A DNA stretch of 64,000 nucleotides, from positions 124,001 to 188,000 of the forward strand of contig VXCM01000222.1 in assembly GCA_014773175.1 (NCBI GenBank), in the 5' to 3' direction. Of this stretch, positions 1 to 12,580 are shown in pieces. The DNA is from Lucifuga dentata (Eukaryota; Chordata; Actinopteri; Ophidiiformes; Bythitidae). The number at the start of each line of letters is the position of its first letter. Within the stretch, counting starts at the first letter, position 1. A program made the position numbers and the translations under genes. A model generated the notes under the pieces. It ran no database searches. It saw only the letters and a list, made by a program, of their open reading frames with translations, and had not been told where the DNA came from.

Positions 1-1028
1 TCATCCAAATATAGAGTGGTGACTTTAGCAAGTTGTAGAGATTTCTGTAGATCTTCTAACCCTTGGGTTGTTTTTAACCTCTATCAGCATTGTAGGCTGT
101 GTTCTTAGTGCGATCTATGCAAGACATACACTAGGGAGAGTAGCAAAAGCACTAAATTTCCTCTGTGGACAACTTTCCTTACTGTGAGTCAATAAAAACG
201 CAGGTTTTTTTTAAATGCTTTTGGAGCTTTTTCCGGGTTCATGCATGTCTTCAGTTCTTCCTCTAAAGTGTCCTGAAATTTGTTATGATTGGTTCATGGT
301 TCACATGAACACATCTTTAGAAGAACATGCTATCGTAACCAGACTTTGTGAGTGTGTGCACGTTCATTGATCAGCACACCTGGCTTTAGCTATTAGCTTT
401 TGGAGAAGTCAATGGCCCTGAGCTTCGAAACAGATACTGTATGTCAGTTATTGCAGAAGAAGATCAGACCACAATAACTAAGTGATTATTTTCAAAGAAA
501 TCCAGGTAATTCCACATTCCAGGTTTACCAACTTTTTCTTTCAGTTGCACCACTGAAGTAAATATTTCATCCATCCAAGTCAAAGCAAGTAGCCTTCTTT
601 GGATTTAAGGTTGTGGCAACAATTTGATAAATGTTTTCATCTAGTTGAGTTACGAGTGATTATGTTTTCAGAACATGATTGTATTTTAAAGGAATCATTT
701 AACCACAAAATGCTAATGTAGTCACAGTCTAATCATGGCCATGGTACATGAATCTCCACTGATGTTTGCAAGACAATCAAACACACTGTAAGCTAGACTC
801 CTCTCCACAGTATCATATCAGACGTATCTAAATAATTGATATTTAGTGTGAATGCTCATTTGGTCCTGAATGCATGACAGTGGAAACCAGGCCAGTGTCT
901 ACTACAAATGAGTGTTAGTGAATAAGTAAATATACTGTATATTGGACACCTGAGCCCAGTATAATTGAATACGAAACACCTGGATTGTGCTACATGAGCT
1001 GTTTGATCTATTTATTTGTTTTCTGCAG

Positions 1029-1132
1029 GTGATCTTCAAAGATCTTCACTTCAGCAAACTTGGACAAAGACTGAAGAAGAACTGCAGAGCTCAATAAATC
1101 AGTGCATCATCTTAAGTTCACCAGACATGGAG
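1029..1132 (+). other. Exon-like segment with ATGGAG at its end (candidate 5' exon)
   Basis: A good acceptor (TTTGTTTTCTGCAG ending 1028) and a near-perfect donor (ATGGAG|GTGAGT at 1132/1133) bound 104 nt. The only long-frame start in it is ATG at 1127, giving Met-Glu before the donor, a layout seen in 5' exons of split genes. Joined in frame to the segment at 12177 it would read MECDAVEVQQLLKGLIHVT. I know no matching protein, and chance splice-like pairs are common over 20 kb. Confidence 0.25.
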
Positions 1133-2492
1133 GTGAGTAGGCCTATATACTGGCTCAGTTTTAATTTATGAGGAACTGTTTCTTTGAGCTTTTTGGAATG
1201 TTACATATTTAAGATTATTGAGATCATGAGACAGATACCAACTAGTGTGAAGAATACACGTCAGACAGATACGGTGCATGAGGTCAGTACCATTCGACTA
1301 CATTCAAGATAATGTGGGATTCACAAGCCATAAGAAGAAGCACAAGCTATATTAACTTACACAGTACCAGAAGTAAAATACTGGTGTCTGTTCCTGTTAC
1401 CATTTTTAATATGTACTATTTTGGTAACATCAGATGTTCTGAGCAGAGATGTTCACAAGTGGAGCAGTAGATGGCAGCACACTCTGAACATTAATGAGAC
1501 ACAAGCGCGAGACAAGCTGTATTTAGATCCCAACCTGAATCTCATAAATGCTTGGGAATTCTACATACTGTAGAAGATATTTATCTTTAATCTGTTTTCA
1601 GACATGCACATACACACACACACACACACACCCACACACTGTCCTTTCCATGCAGTATACAGATATGAAGGTGAGCAGTGATGTATGGCTCATATCTGTT
1701 GAGCAGAGAGGCAGGAGAGAGTTAAATGAACTGTCCTTGTTCTGGGGTCTATGTATGCGCATACATTGTTATATTTTTACTGTGGCGAGCAAAAAAAATC
1801 TGGGTTAGTCTTTGGTTCTTTTTCTTTTTGTCCTCTGCTGTGATTCCCATGTCTCCTCAAAGGCAAAAACAGTGAAAATACACCAAACAATGCAGACAGA
1901 CAAGCAGACACAGCTTCCATAATAATCTCTTGAATAATCACATTACTGTAGGATTACTGACCATGGGATGTCATTTTATCTTAAAAAAAAAAAAAAAGAC
2001 AAACTAGTCTTGAGTCACATTATTCTACCTCTGGTCAGAAAATTTTAAGAAAAAGTTGTATCTGACCTAAAGGAATGTGACAAAAGAAAGTAATAGTGAG
2101 TTAAAGCTGTTCTGGTCACCCCTACCTATCTTTGGCTGAAATGTATTTGGACAGCTGTTGCCTGGCATGAAATAGTGACGGGGTTGGCATTAACTCTACT
2201 GCTTTTCCTTGCCAGCCAACACAAACATCTGCTTTGCTCCCCCACCCCCAGTTTGCCCAATATCAAACAACAAAGCTTGCCTGCTCTGATGCCCCCATGC
2301 CCATCCTCAGAATTAATGACCCACCAAGCACATTAGTGGTGCCCTATTGCCTTGGCCTGGCTGGAGCAGGGAATAGGGAAAGCTGTGGCAGGCAAGGAGA
2401 GAGCAGGGTTAGTGGGTCAGAATGATTAAATACTTCACAGGTCAAGATGTGCTATTTAGGTAGATGTTTTTCTGCAGTTATTTGAGTCCTTC

Positions 2493-2533
2493 CTTTTTTT
2501 TTTTTTTTTTTTTNTTTTTTTTTTTTTTTTTTT
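2493..2533. repeat. Poly-T split by one N
   Basis: T homopolymer with N at 2514, an unresolved join. Similar T or A runs with one N occur at 7652, 19154, 29819, 46378, 47802 and 61734. Confidence 0.8.
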
Positions 2534-5159
2534 CCATTTTGAGGACGCTTATATCATTATGGTCTCATCCATGTTGGCTGATTAAACAAGTACAGTTCCT
2601 ATGCAGGATTATCGTTCAAAATTCTGGATGTGAAAGGACGTGATCCTGGTTTTCTTACTATGGTGCATTTACTGCTTTGTCTCTGAAGGATGATGTTGAA
2701 ATAAAGGCAGCAGCGGATACTAGTTGAATTGAGGTGGACAAAGTTTGATACAATTCAACACGGAGGTCAGTAAAATAGTTGGGGCTATTAAGGCAGAGTA
2801 CTGCAAAAGAAACAACCTTGTAGGGAAGAACAATAAAAAAAAATGAGGAGGGTCATCTTCTTAGTCTCCTGTGGATCAGTCTACACTGCTCCTGAGAGTA
2901 CAAAGCTGTCAGTGTGTGTGCAGAGGCAGGTCTGGGTTATCTCACTGAATGTGAGAAACAGTTTTCATTTCTCTTAGCAAAACTGAGCAAATAGTCCAGT
3001 CACTTGCTAGAGCTTGACCTGTCTGTTTGCATTGTTAAATCTTTGAACACACTGAACAGAGAACTCAGATACCCAGCAGGCTTGGTGTGCTCGGGTCAGT
3101 GTCTCATGTTCCAGTTTATGGCCTTACTGTTCAATTCCACACACTGCGCTCCAGAGAGACATTGTACAGTAGACTGTTTTTGCTGCACAGCGAAGTTACA
3201 GTTAATACCCCGATCAATCATAATAAATGTTCACCCCAGAAGACAGAAAGAAAGGCTGCAAGCAGTTTCTTGTCCCACAGCCCACAACTGTTCCTCCTTT
3301 TATGGTTGCCTGTGAGATGGCCCTGCTAGCAGAGAATATTCACCCACACAGTCTTGTACTGTAAAATGTAGTGTTTATTTGCTTCAGCTTTTGCCCTGCT
3401 CAGCTATCAAAACTCATAGGCTTTGAACCCAGAGACTGCCAAGAGCAGAAGTGCAATAGTTTAGAGAGAGTTGTGCTGAGTGGGACTGTTTAGGGTTGGC
3501 TGGGTAGAGCATATAGGCCGCTGTTTTCTAAATGTGCCCTATTAACCGAATGGGAATAGGCTGCACTCAGGACTGTGTTGTTAGCTCAGAGAGGACAGGC
3601 TACATGGCTCACACAGTCTGGTGTCGTCTCCACACGGCTGACCTGCCACCCTGGCATGTTTCATCAGGAGAGGACTCATATGGCGCCTCTCACAGCCACC
3701 GAGGTGCAATTTGTTGCATTCAGACCATAACTGTCAGGAAGAGATATACTCTCACTTAAATAGCCGCCCATAATCTGCCCCTCTCCCTGTATTATCCTAA
3801 TTGAACCCACGGGCAGCCAGTGCCATCAATAGCTGAGCTCATCTGCAAATTAATAAAACATGGGCCCCCACCAAATGTATGGCTGTGATAGAGCTTTAGG
3901 CTACTTAGGCATACTAAAGGAGAGAGTGTTTGTGATTGTTAAAAAGAAATGGAAGTACAATAAAATATTCTCATTTTGTTTTTCGGCAGTGATGAAGGTA
4001 AGTACTTATGACTCCCACAGTCCCACATGTAATCCCATATGTAATGAGCTCTCCATCCTCTACCTCCTCCCCTCTTGTCTTTTAGCTAATGTAGATGCTT
4101 ATCATTAAAAACAGCATATATCATTTACTCAAACATGTGCTCGTACAATCAATCCCAAATGTAGCAATGAAAATAAAAGGCTACAGGGCTTTGAAATGGA
4201 AATTCCGACTAAATCAACAGGTGAAAACAAACAGGATGATTTTTTTTCCCTTCACCGTATGCTGTTTTGAAGCCACATATTCCTTGGTCAGGACTGAGAC
4301 ATGCTGGCACCATCAACAAGTGCCACATCAGCAGACGTACAGGGGGGCTTTTGACTTTGTGTTTATTTTGACTGTCTGGACTGACGCCCAGCATGATGTG
4401 GGAGACGATGAAAGAGGTGGTCATCATAATAAGACCTAGATCTTAATAACAACAAATCCTGGAGGACGCTAACTAAGCAGCCAGAGGTTATTAAAGACAT
4501 TTATCATGTCTGTTAGTAGTCACTCAGTCACCATACCCCCTCCCATCACTGATGATCACTACTCTGTTGAATGTGAAATCAAGGCCATTGGTGACCAAAC
4601 TTTCTTCTTTCTTTTTCTTTCTCCTCCTCTTTCCATCTTTTCCTCTCCCACATGGTTTTTGCTTACATATAGCACAAGTCCCTTTGTTTTCAGACACACA
4701 AAACCCCAGCAGACTTTCAAAGACTGTGACCTCCTACTGTTTCTCCAAAAGGGAGGCTAAGCCCAAAGCAGCATCAGGGAAGGCCGCACTCCTTCAGTAT
4801 CAACACAAGATACTCGGCCTTGAGTGCACCTCAAAGCTTTTGGTCTATTCATGGGTGTATTTTACAGCGCAGTGTGCACCGATGAAGAAATGCCTCTTGG
4901 GACATAAAGAAAGGAATGCTGTAAAAGCTGGAAGGCCATGACAACTTGATGGGCCATCAAGACTGACTGTGAACAACCAGAAACATGGAGAGAAAGGGCT
5001 GACAACACAGCTTAGTTATACAGAGTCATGGATATATAGAGAAAATAGAAAAACAAACTGACACTCCAAAGAAAACACTGCGTAATCCTTGGACAGTGTA
5101 TTGTTTGAACATGTACAGGATTGTTGAAGCACCTCAATGCCACAGTGAATGATTGTGCA

Positions 5160-5290
5160 CACTCATCTGTGCTAGTCCAGTTACAGAGCGGGGGAGGGGG
5201 TAACAACATGAGTAATCACTAAACNCACTCATCTGTGCTAGTCCAGTTACAGAGCGGGGGAGGGGGTAACAACATGAGTAATCACTAAAC
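5160..5290. repeat. Perfect 65 bp duplication around a single N (assembly join)
   Basis: Bases 5160-5224 and 5226-5290 are identical, with one N at 5225. This is the signature of two overlapping contig ends placed side by side without merging. Biologically the locus probably has one copy. Confidence 0.85.
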
Positions 5291-5868
5291 CAGAAGAGAA
5301 ACCATGTTCCCATGAACAGCATACACAAATTCTTTTCATTCAAAGCCTTGATGCTCATGCTTTGGTGACATATCGTCAAAAAAATGTAGGAATGATAAAT
5401 TCACATCTTCAGCAACAGTCTTAACAATTCCAAGAGATCCACAAAGTACTGAAGCACACAAAGAGTCTCATGTTGGGATTTGCATAGTTTGTGTAGAAGT
5501 AAAATATAACTAAATGTGTTTTTTCAAATACTGTGCTTAAGTATAATTGTTGAGTACCGAGAAGTTTATTTGTATTTCTAATTATAGAATTTTATTCCAG
5601 TGCATTTGAGAAAAAATATGATATTACAGCTTTAAGTCATCTAATTCCTCCCAGTGGTTTTGTTAGATAAAAGTTGTTGAAAGTAATTACTTGGTGAAAT
5701 AAGATAATATAGAGCATGATAATGTGCACTAATATAATGCACTGTTGGAGCTGAAGAGAATATGGGGCAGCTTGAGTACCTACATTACAATACTCCCTGC
5801 AGCTGTATGCAGTAATATTTTACCATCCTGAATAGACCATTCTTCACAGCCAGTACTGTTACTTTTGG

Positions 5869-6373
5869 TACAGTGCCTTCCACAAATATTGGTACCCTTG
5901 GTAAGTAAAAGCAAAATGGGCTGTAAAAAAAAAAAAAAGTGTCGTTATTGTTCATCCTCTTGAGCTTTCATTCAAAATATTAACAAAAATATAACCTTTA
6001 ATTAACCTATAAAGTAAAATAATTGAAGGAAAAAGAAATTCTTATCATGAAACAAACATTTTTCTCAGTGCGTCTGATAGTTTTGGAGACTTTCTGACCC
6101 CAAGACCCAACTGACATCTGCAATTCTGTAGCTGTGATGCTGGATATTCTTGGCCACTTGAACCATCCTCCTCACTGTGCTGGATTGAGAAAAATATTTG
6201 TTTCATGATAAGAAATTGTTTTTCCTTTCAATTATTTTACTTTAATTAAAGGCTATATTTTTGTTAATATTTTGAATAAACCATCAAGAGGATAACCATT
6301 AAGACATTTTTTTTTTCACAGCCCATTTTGCTTTTATTTACCAAGGTTGCCAATATTTGTAGAGGGCATTGTA
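5869..6373. mobile_element. Palindromic Tc1/mariner-type non-autonomous DNA transposon
   Basis: Two arms of nearly 200 bp are reverse complements of each other. The left begins TACAGTGCCTTCCACAAATA at 5869 and continues past the word TTATCATGAAACAAACATTT; the right carries its complement near 6195-6225 and ends GGGCATTGTA at 6373. TA dinucleotides at both ends fit a TA target-site duplication. The loop at about 6070-6186 is unrelated to the arms and may be leftover transposase sequence. This structure is typical of Tc1-derived MITEs in fish. Several mismatches between arms show it is old. Confidence 0.85.
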
Positions 6374-6989
6374 TCTTTGCAACATGTTTAATTGTTAATC
6401 CTCATAGTTTTTAAGTTGAATCCAGGCTTTCAATTTTTAATAATTTCATACAATTATTTTTTAAAACATGCATTATTCAATTTCTTTGATATTAATATTG
6501 ATTATTGAAAAAAACACACAGAATTATCACTCAGCCATGTAGCTCGGCAGGTTTGTTTTAAGTTTAAGTTCACTTTTTCAGTTTTTTACAGCTCACAATT
6601 TCATCAACCGTGTCCAGCTGTAAATGTTGTTTCAAAGAGCTGTAATAAGCCAACTGTGCACTACCTGCCCAGCACCAAACATCAAAGTTAATGACTACCT
6701 GTAAGGAATGTTCAGCATCTAATGAGTTAAAGACCCAAATAATTTTCTCAGGAGTTGGTGGAGACCAAAACCAAGCTGGGACATAATGAACATTCATGAA
6801 GTGGACATTAACATGACTCCAGTGGTTTGCTAACGTTGCACCTTGTCTACTGAATGTGTAACAAGGCAATTATTGGCTAACACATTCGGCTGTTTCACTT
6901 TGATAATGAATTTGAGAATGTTTTCTCTGGACCTCAGATGTAATAGGCATGTCTTTGTGAGTGGGTCTAGGCTGTTGTTAGACCTGATG

Positions 6990-7375
6990 CTTGTTACTTC
7001 TGCCAAGGATAACGTTTTTCCCTGCGTCTGTTGATGGGTTGGTTTTTGATTGGTTGGTTGTTTTTGTTTGTTTGTTTCTTTGTGCTTTGTTAGCAATTTC
7101 TCAAAAGTTAAGAACCAGTTTTGATGAAACTAGGTGGAATGTGGTCCAGGGAAGAGTCCATTAAATTTTGTCAGGAATGTGGATCTAGCAGCAGATCCAG
7201 TTCCAGCAGATCAAAGATTCCTTAACAATGGGAGATATTTTTGTCAGTTTCTTCGAACATAATCCAATCTCAATGAAAAAACAGGGATATTTATCCCATG
7301 ATCAATAGATGCAATTTGGTCTTGGGGGGGGNCTCTGCGGATGCATGCACTCTTGGACTGCCTTCTTGTTACTTA
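6990..7375. mobile_element. Decayed interspersed repeat common in fish genomes (class uncertain)
   Basis: The order of recognisable words fits an element I know from many fish genomes: TCTGCCAAGGATAACGTTTT near 7000, a GGTTGGTT/GTTTGTTT tract at 7030-7080, CAGTTTTGATGAAACTAGGT near 7113, a block about a fill-in of atccag/gatcc words at 7180-7210, TCCTTAACAATGGGAGATAT near 7211, and a terminal CTCTGCGGATGCATGCACTC near 7333. A one-N assembly join at 7332 cuts it. I cannot give a formal family name and the copy is strongly diverged. Confidence 0.5.
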
Positions 7376-10300
7376 TACAATACGTCATTATCAGAACAGA
7401 TTAAGAATCTAGTTTCAGGACCAGTATTCTCAACTTTGTGATATCCCACATTTGGCTGTGAATGTTTTGCCCTTTTCAAAATCCAGTGGAAACATCTTAC
7501 ATCCTGTGATTATCTTGTGTAGTGTTGCAGAGCATTCTGTCAACTTTCATTATTGGAATGGGAGTGTTTGAAAGAGTAAACCTTGGAGTTGATCCAGACA
7601 GTCGTGCTGAAATTTGCTGTGTTGATTAACTAGTTTTTTTTTTTTTTTTTTNTTTTTTTTTTTTTTTTTCCAAGAAAGTCACTCACTGTCATTGTCACTA
7701 CTCATAAAAAGTGGAGCCCAAAGGATATTAAGTGGAGAATTTACAGCCGTTATATATTTGAATGGAGGGCTGCTAACTTTATGATGTCTCTCTTGACGAT
7801 GTAAGGTTTTGCTTTCTCTGTCTCGCTCTGTTGATTTTTTTTTCCCCTGTTGCTTCAGAGTGCCTACAATTTCCCTCTCTTTATTTTCATTGGCATTTAA
7901 AGAGCATGGCCCTCTGTTGAATGTACTCATTCAATAGTATGCTTTTCAACACACATACACGCAAATTCATCTGAACACACGCGCACACACACACAAAGAA
8001 AAGAGCTGTGAACATGCAGAGAGTAGACTTTGACTCTGTTCAATGCCCAGCAAGTTTTAGGCATACACCAGGTCTGAAAGCATTTCTCCCCATCTATGCT
8101 CGTCATTGGTGGGGGGCATTAATTGATTGGCTTCGTTTCTTTTCTCTTTTGTGAAGTGGCTTTAGTGCTGGCTTTATGAAGGTTGCTGAAATCTATTCAG
8201 AACATTCTCTTTGCCTGGTGGAGCAGAGCACAGCGGTGGAGCAGCCTCTGTCTCCACCTTTATTGGTGGAAATCTCCCTTACACATTTTAATCTACCATC
8301 TACCTGGGGTCTCATCACAGTTTATAGCTTTTTATGTCTCATCAGGTTTTATATTCTAGAATCACACAAAAGATGACTTCCCCTTTTAATACTTTCAATC
8401 TCCTTTTTGGCTTTTGAATTGCCATAATCTTTTAGTGCTCTGATATTTTCAGCATAATGAATGAACATATGAGCTTTGGGAATAGTCAAAAAGGAAAGAC
8501 GACATATGTACCATTACTTTAAAATGGGAAGGCATATTGTGAGCTTTCTAAAATGGCCTTACATGGATGCTATCTGTGTTAATATGGTTCTAGTAAAGAA
8601 TGGAGGCAGTCTATTTCTGCATAACTGGCCACAAACAAGATCACAGTCTGTTTTATAAAATGCATTTTAATGCAGAAACATGACAAGATGTTGAATGTAC
8701 ACATACGTTGCACTGATTAAATGTTTACCTGTTTTTCCAACCATAAAAAAAAACAAAAAACAAAAAAAAAACAGCCAATGTGCAACTTTGAAGAGGGAAG
8801 TGGCAGAAATCATCAAAAATGGTGATACCAATTTGACTCACGTAAGCAGCTCTTTCTGTGTCTGGCTTTTTAACACATACACACACACACACACACGAAC
8901 AGTAACAGCTTCATGCAGATGGTCTCATATCCACATCTGGCACAGCTGGAGTTGTGAACACATCTGTTCGATCCTAGGTGGAAGCAGGAAGCTTTACCAC
9001 TTCTTTAATACTGACCTTCTCTTACGTATTTTCACTTTTCTATTTTCTATTTTGTATTTATCAGTCAAAAATACTCCCCTCCCCCCCAATCCAGAACAAA
9101 TGTGCCATCACGCTCACCCAAGGAGAACAAATGTCTGCCCAAATCACATCATTTACACTCTTCTACTCATTGTTTTTTCCCCTTCTTTATGTTCTCAGAG
9201 TCCAGTTACTTTCATTGGCTGTCTTCCTGGCTTATTTTTTCCCCTTTTTTTGTTCTTCTATCTCTCTCCTCTTCCCCCTTTGTTCTATCCACATATTATT
9301 AAGACAGCAGGTGAATTACCATTTTTCTAGCCCCGATCTGTTTTGTCCTTTGACTCACAGACAGCTAAGATCAGCAGATATGTGGAAGTCATGCACGTGT
9401 CATAATTTATAAAGCTGAAAGTTTCCGTGGTCATTTTGTTGTCTGTCGTATCAGGGGAAACCACATTTGCTTCACAGTATAACAGTGGCCAGAATCCTGT
9501 TAAGTAGGTAGCAAAATAGCTGAAAAAGATGTAAAGAATTTGGAGCTCTCTGCATTTGGAATTTGAAATACAGCCCAAGACATATGATCTGTCTCTTATT
9601 AATTTAATTTCACTGTCCCATTCTTCTTTCTGGTGATCCATGAGACCTATTTCCTTTCTCCTCCATCACCTTCTAGGTTTCTACATCTTACTTTTTACTT
9701 GCCCCATTTTGCAATCAATCTGGTGTTCATCTTATCTAATGAGCTCATTAGGTTGTCTTAAACAATGGAGATGGATAATAATGGTTTAGAAATGTCCCAT
9801 TGATTTACTTCTATATCAGGACTGTAAAGTAAAGGCTCCTTACATTAAAGTCATAGAAAGTCAGTGGAACCTTCTCTCCTGTGTACTGCATGGCATGTCC
9901 TTTGTTTTCAACACAACTGCCCCCCNCCCCCCACCAAATTCAATGAGTGAGGCTATTACTGGTTCGTAGTTATGTAGCTACAGCTCTGCCTGTCTGCTCA
10001 TATAGATTTCTGTAAAGCTGCCCTACTAGAAGTGTGAAAATGCATTATAGCTTGAAGGATATATGAAACACCCCTTTGCGATGCAGTCTTTCCTTCAACA
10101 GGCTTTAGTTTTGCTATATTTTACATGTTTACGGAGGCCAGTGAATGAAACGGAATGTTAACAGTAGACAGCACATATTATTCTAGCCAATCAAAACAAA
10201 GGTGACTGGTTACAGTTGGTCAGTTTGCTGGAAGTCTTTAATTTTTATGGCTGGGCTTTTTAACAGCCATGACTGATGGAGCCATTTGACTTTAAAAGCT

Positions 10301-11729
10301 GTAAGAGCTCCTGTTTGTAATGCAAGCAAGTTTTCTAGACCACTGGCAATATGTCTGAGGATATAGTACAGCTTTATGTGTGCTGTGTGTGCGTGCGTGC
10401 GTGTGTGCGTGCGTGCATGCATGTGCATTTCTCTGTATGGATGTGAGAGAAAAAGGGGAGAGGGAGAAGAAGAGGGTGTGTTAATTATAATTGATGTTGT
10501 GTGTGTGTGTGTGTGTGTGAGCGAGCGAGTGAGTGAGTGAGTGAGTGAGTGACAGAATTTGCACCCATGTGAATAGCGCATAGTCAGCATGCAAGCTCAA
10601 ATCACTTCAATAGTTTCACATCAACCAATTTAACGGTACAATCTCAGCCGGTGAAGTTTTTATTCCAAATCCTGTCCATAATCTAATGGCCTTTGAAAGT
10701 CTGCCACTTCCCCCTGGCTGACAGGTTGTGCATTTGGATCTAATTGAATCCATTTACGTCCTGCGCAAATGGAAAGCACATGGAGGCCTACCCACCTGGT
10801 TCTGATCAGCTACTGAGTTGGGAGAGCCACACTCTTCAGAGTGCACCCAGTGCCAGCAGGGGATGCACAGAGCAGAGTGAGAGAGTGAGCAAGAGACAAA
10901 GAGGCAGAGTCATAGACAATAAAAAATGGGAAGAAGAAACCATTTGGTATAAGTATTGCTCTGATAGAATTCATTTGAGTAAAAAACAATACAATGACTC
11001 CTTTTCGTTGTCCTGTTTTCTGATCAGCCTGGCAGCAGCTAAGAGCCTGTGAGCTTTGATAGTTGATGATCATGATGTTGTACCACCAGGGGGAGTCCAG
11101 CAGTAGCCACTCCTGTGTCACATGAACTTGTCAGCAGTCATCTACAACAGAGAAGACAGGAGTTCAGCTTTAAAATGTACCCAGGGGACAGCCTGAGACC
11201 AGGGCCAGGCCAAATTTCATGTTAAGTAAACACAAATTCATTATTGCAACCATATGGTAATCACACGAGAAACTTACAGGTGCTTGACAAAATAATATAA
11301 ATACATCATGGAATTGTTCTTTAATTCATTAATTCTGAATTAACACACACTAACACACTTCCTTGAAGGTGGGGAACAGTAGGTTACATGCTAATGAGCA
11401 GCTACAAAAGCAGTTTGGCAATCAGCACTATGGTGCCAAAGAAGAAAAAAAAAATGTGGCAAAACTGGAGGTGTATTAGTCAGAAATGCAAAATAGCAGA
11501 GTCTTGAAACAATTTGAGCGTTGTGACAAACAGCAGCAACAAAGACAGAATGGTCACAAGTGGAAAGTAAACCACAGACTGACGTGCAGTATATGGTGCT
11601 GACAAATGCTGTTAAGGAGGCAGCTTGACATGACCTGTTAGAAACAGGGTTTGCAATGATGATTTATTTATTTCAAAGTTAAAGATTCAATCAATAACTT
11701 TTGATCATGTTTAAGGCATTCACAGTCAT
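7376..11729. other. Non-coding, repeat-bearing sequence
   Basis: Poly-T/N at 7652, CA repeats near 7978 and 8875, a poly-C/N at 9926 and the GT/GAGT cluster at 10381. The stretch 10600-10790 is repeat-free. No gene is supported. Confidence 0.6.
10381..10552. repeat. GT/GTGC microsatellite followed by GT and GAGT arrays
   Basis: GTGCGTGC-type repeats at 10381-10425, then (GT)n at 10497-10519 and (GAGC/GAGT)n at 10520-10550. Confidence 0.9.
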
Positions 11730-11960
11730 CAGTGGTTCTCAATCCTGCTCCTCACATACTACAACAGTGCATATTGTCCATCACTCCTGGCTCCACCCAT
11801 GCCTGATTAGCTAAATCAGGTGTGTTTTGCCAATCAGGATCTGGGAGTCACCAATTCTTAATCAAGTGAACACACCTGATTTAGAAATCAAGGGTAGTAG
11901 AGCAAGGAGAGATGGAAAATATGGAGTACTGTACAACTTGAAAACCAAGATTAAAAACCA
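11730..11960. mobile_element. Decayed non-autonomous hAT-like element
   Basis: It starts CAGTGGTTCTCAATCCTGCT at 11730 and ends with a degenerate complement (CCAAGATTAAAAACCAGGG, to about 11960). Inside are CTGATTAGCTAAATCAGGTG and a later ACACCTGATTTAGAAATCAA, an internal inverted pair. This terminal motif is widespread in fish short hAT-type elements. Target-site duplication is not obvious, so the right border is approximate. Confidence 0.5.
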
Positions 11961-12176
11961 GGGACATCCATTATTGAAGAGTTTGACTTGTAAAATTTGC
12001 CCTAACAAACAAAGCATCAGAAAATGTTTCAAAATTAGATTTTGTTGTTATCTAATATCAATTAATTTGAGAGTGCTAGCATGTCGGAATTTTATGTTTG
12101 GACCTTGGCTGCCATTCTGTTTACATTAGGAATACCAATTGGATCTTTAAATTGAGTCTGCCTGTGGTCTTTACAG

Positions 12177-12228
12177 TGTGATGCAGTTGAAGTGCAGCAG
12201 CTTCTCAAAGGATTGATACACGTCACTG
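12177..12228 (+). other. Exon-like 52 nt segment with open frame
   Basis: Flanked by acceptor TGTGGTCTTTACAG (ending 12176) and donor ACTG|GTGAGC (12228/12229). The frame is CDAVEVQQLLKGLIHVT plus one base, with a protein-like composition. It is compatible in phase with the 1029-1132 segment. The partner downstream exon is not found: an acceptor at 12392 gives a stop after seven codons. It could be a micro-exon of an unknown neighbour, a non-coding upstream exon, or chance. Confidence 0.25.
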
Positions 12229-12442
12229 GTGAGCGTTCCTGAATGCTGGAGTGGATGTGGAAAGCTGAGTCTGTGTTAATCTGTCTGGTTGTATGAATAT
12301 GTGTAGTACTGAGGCTATACTACCTCACATTCATGTGTCTACATGTGGATCTGGTTAATGGGGGCACTGGGTAACATCGTGACCTTCATCAGGTCCCCCT
12401 CGTAGCCCATCCTAGCCCTGCCTCACTCCACATCTGGTTTGA

Positions 12443-12580
12443 CCATCTCCACCTCAAACCCCTGCCTGCACTTCATCAATCCTTGGTGTCATCATTGCCA
12501 CACTTCTTGCTATTGCCAAAGTAATCCATGACATGAAGAAAATGATGAATGGACTTTTCCGGACAGGAAGAGATGGGTGA
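12443..12580 (+). pseudogene. Possible coding remnant with hydrophobic segment
   Basis: An open stretch of 45 codons ending TGA at 12578-12580 reads ILGVIIATLLAIAKVI followed by HDMKKMMNGLFRTGRDG: a membrane-like helix and a basic tail. It has no ATG before the hydrophobic part and two upstream in-frame stops (12440 and near 12409), so it would be a broken gene or a terminal exon with errors. I recognise no family. Chance is a real alternative. Confidence 0.18.

Larger units (their letters stand above)
1..5868. other. Non-coding sequence left of the Tc1-type element
   Basis: Apart from the exon-like segment at 1029-1132, a CA repeat near 1611-1634, a poly-T with N at 2514 and the duplication at 5160-5290, I see no gene, RNA gene or named repeat. 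The block 3761-3870 is repeat-free with homeobox-like TAATTGA and AAATTAATAA words. Confidence 0.6.
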
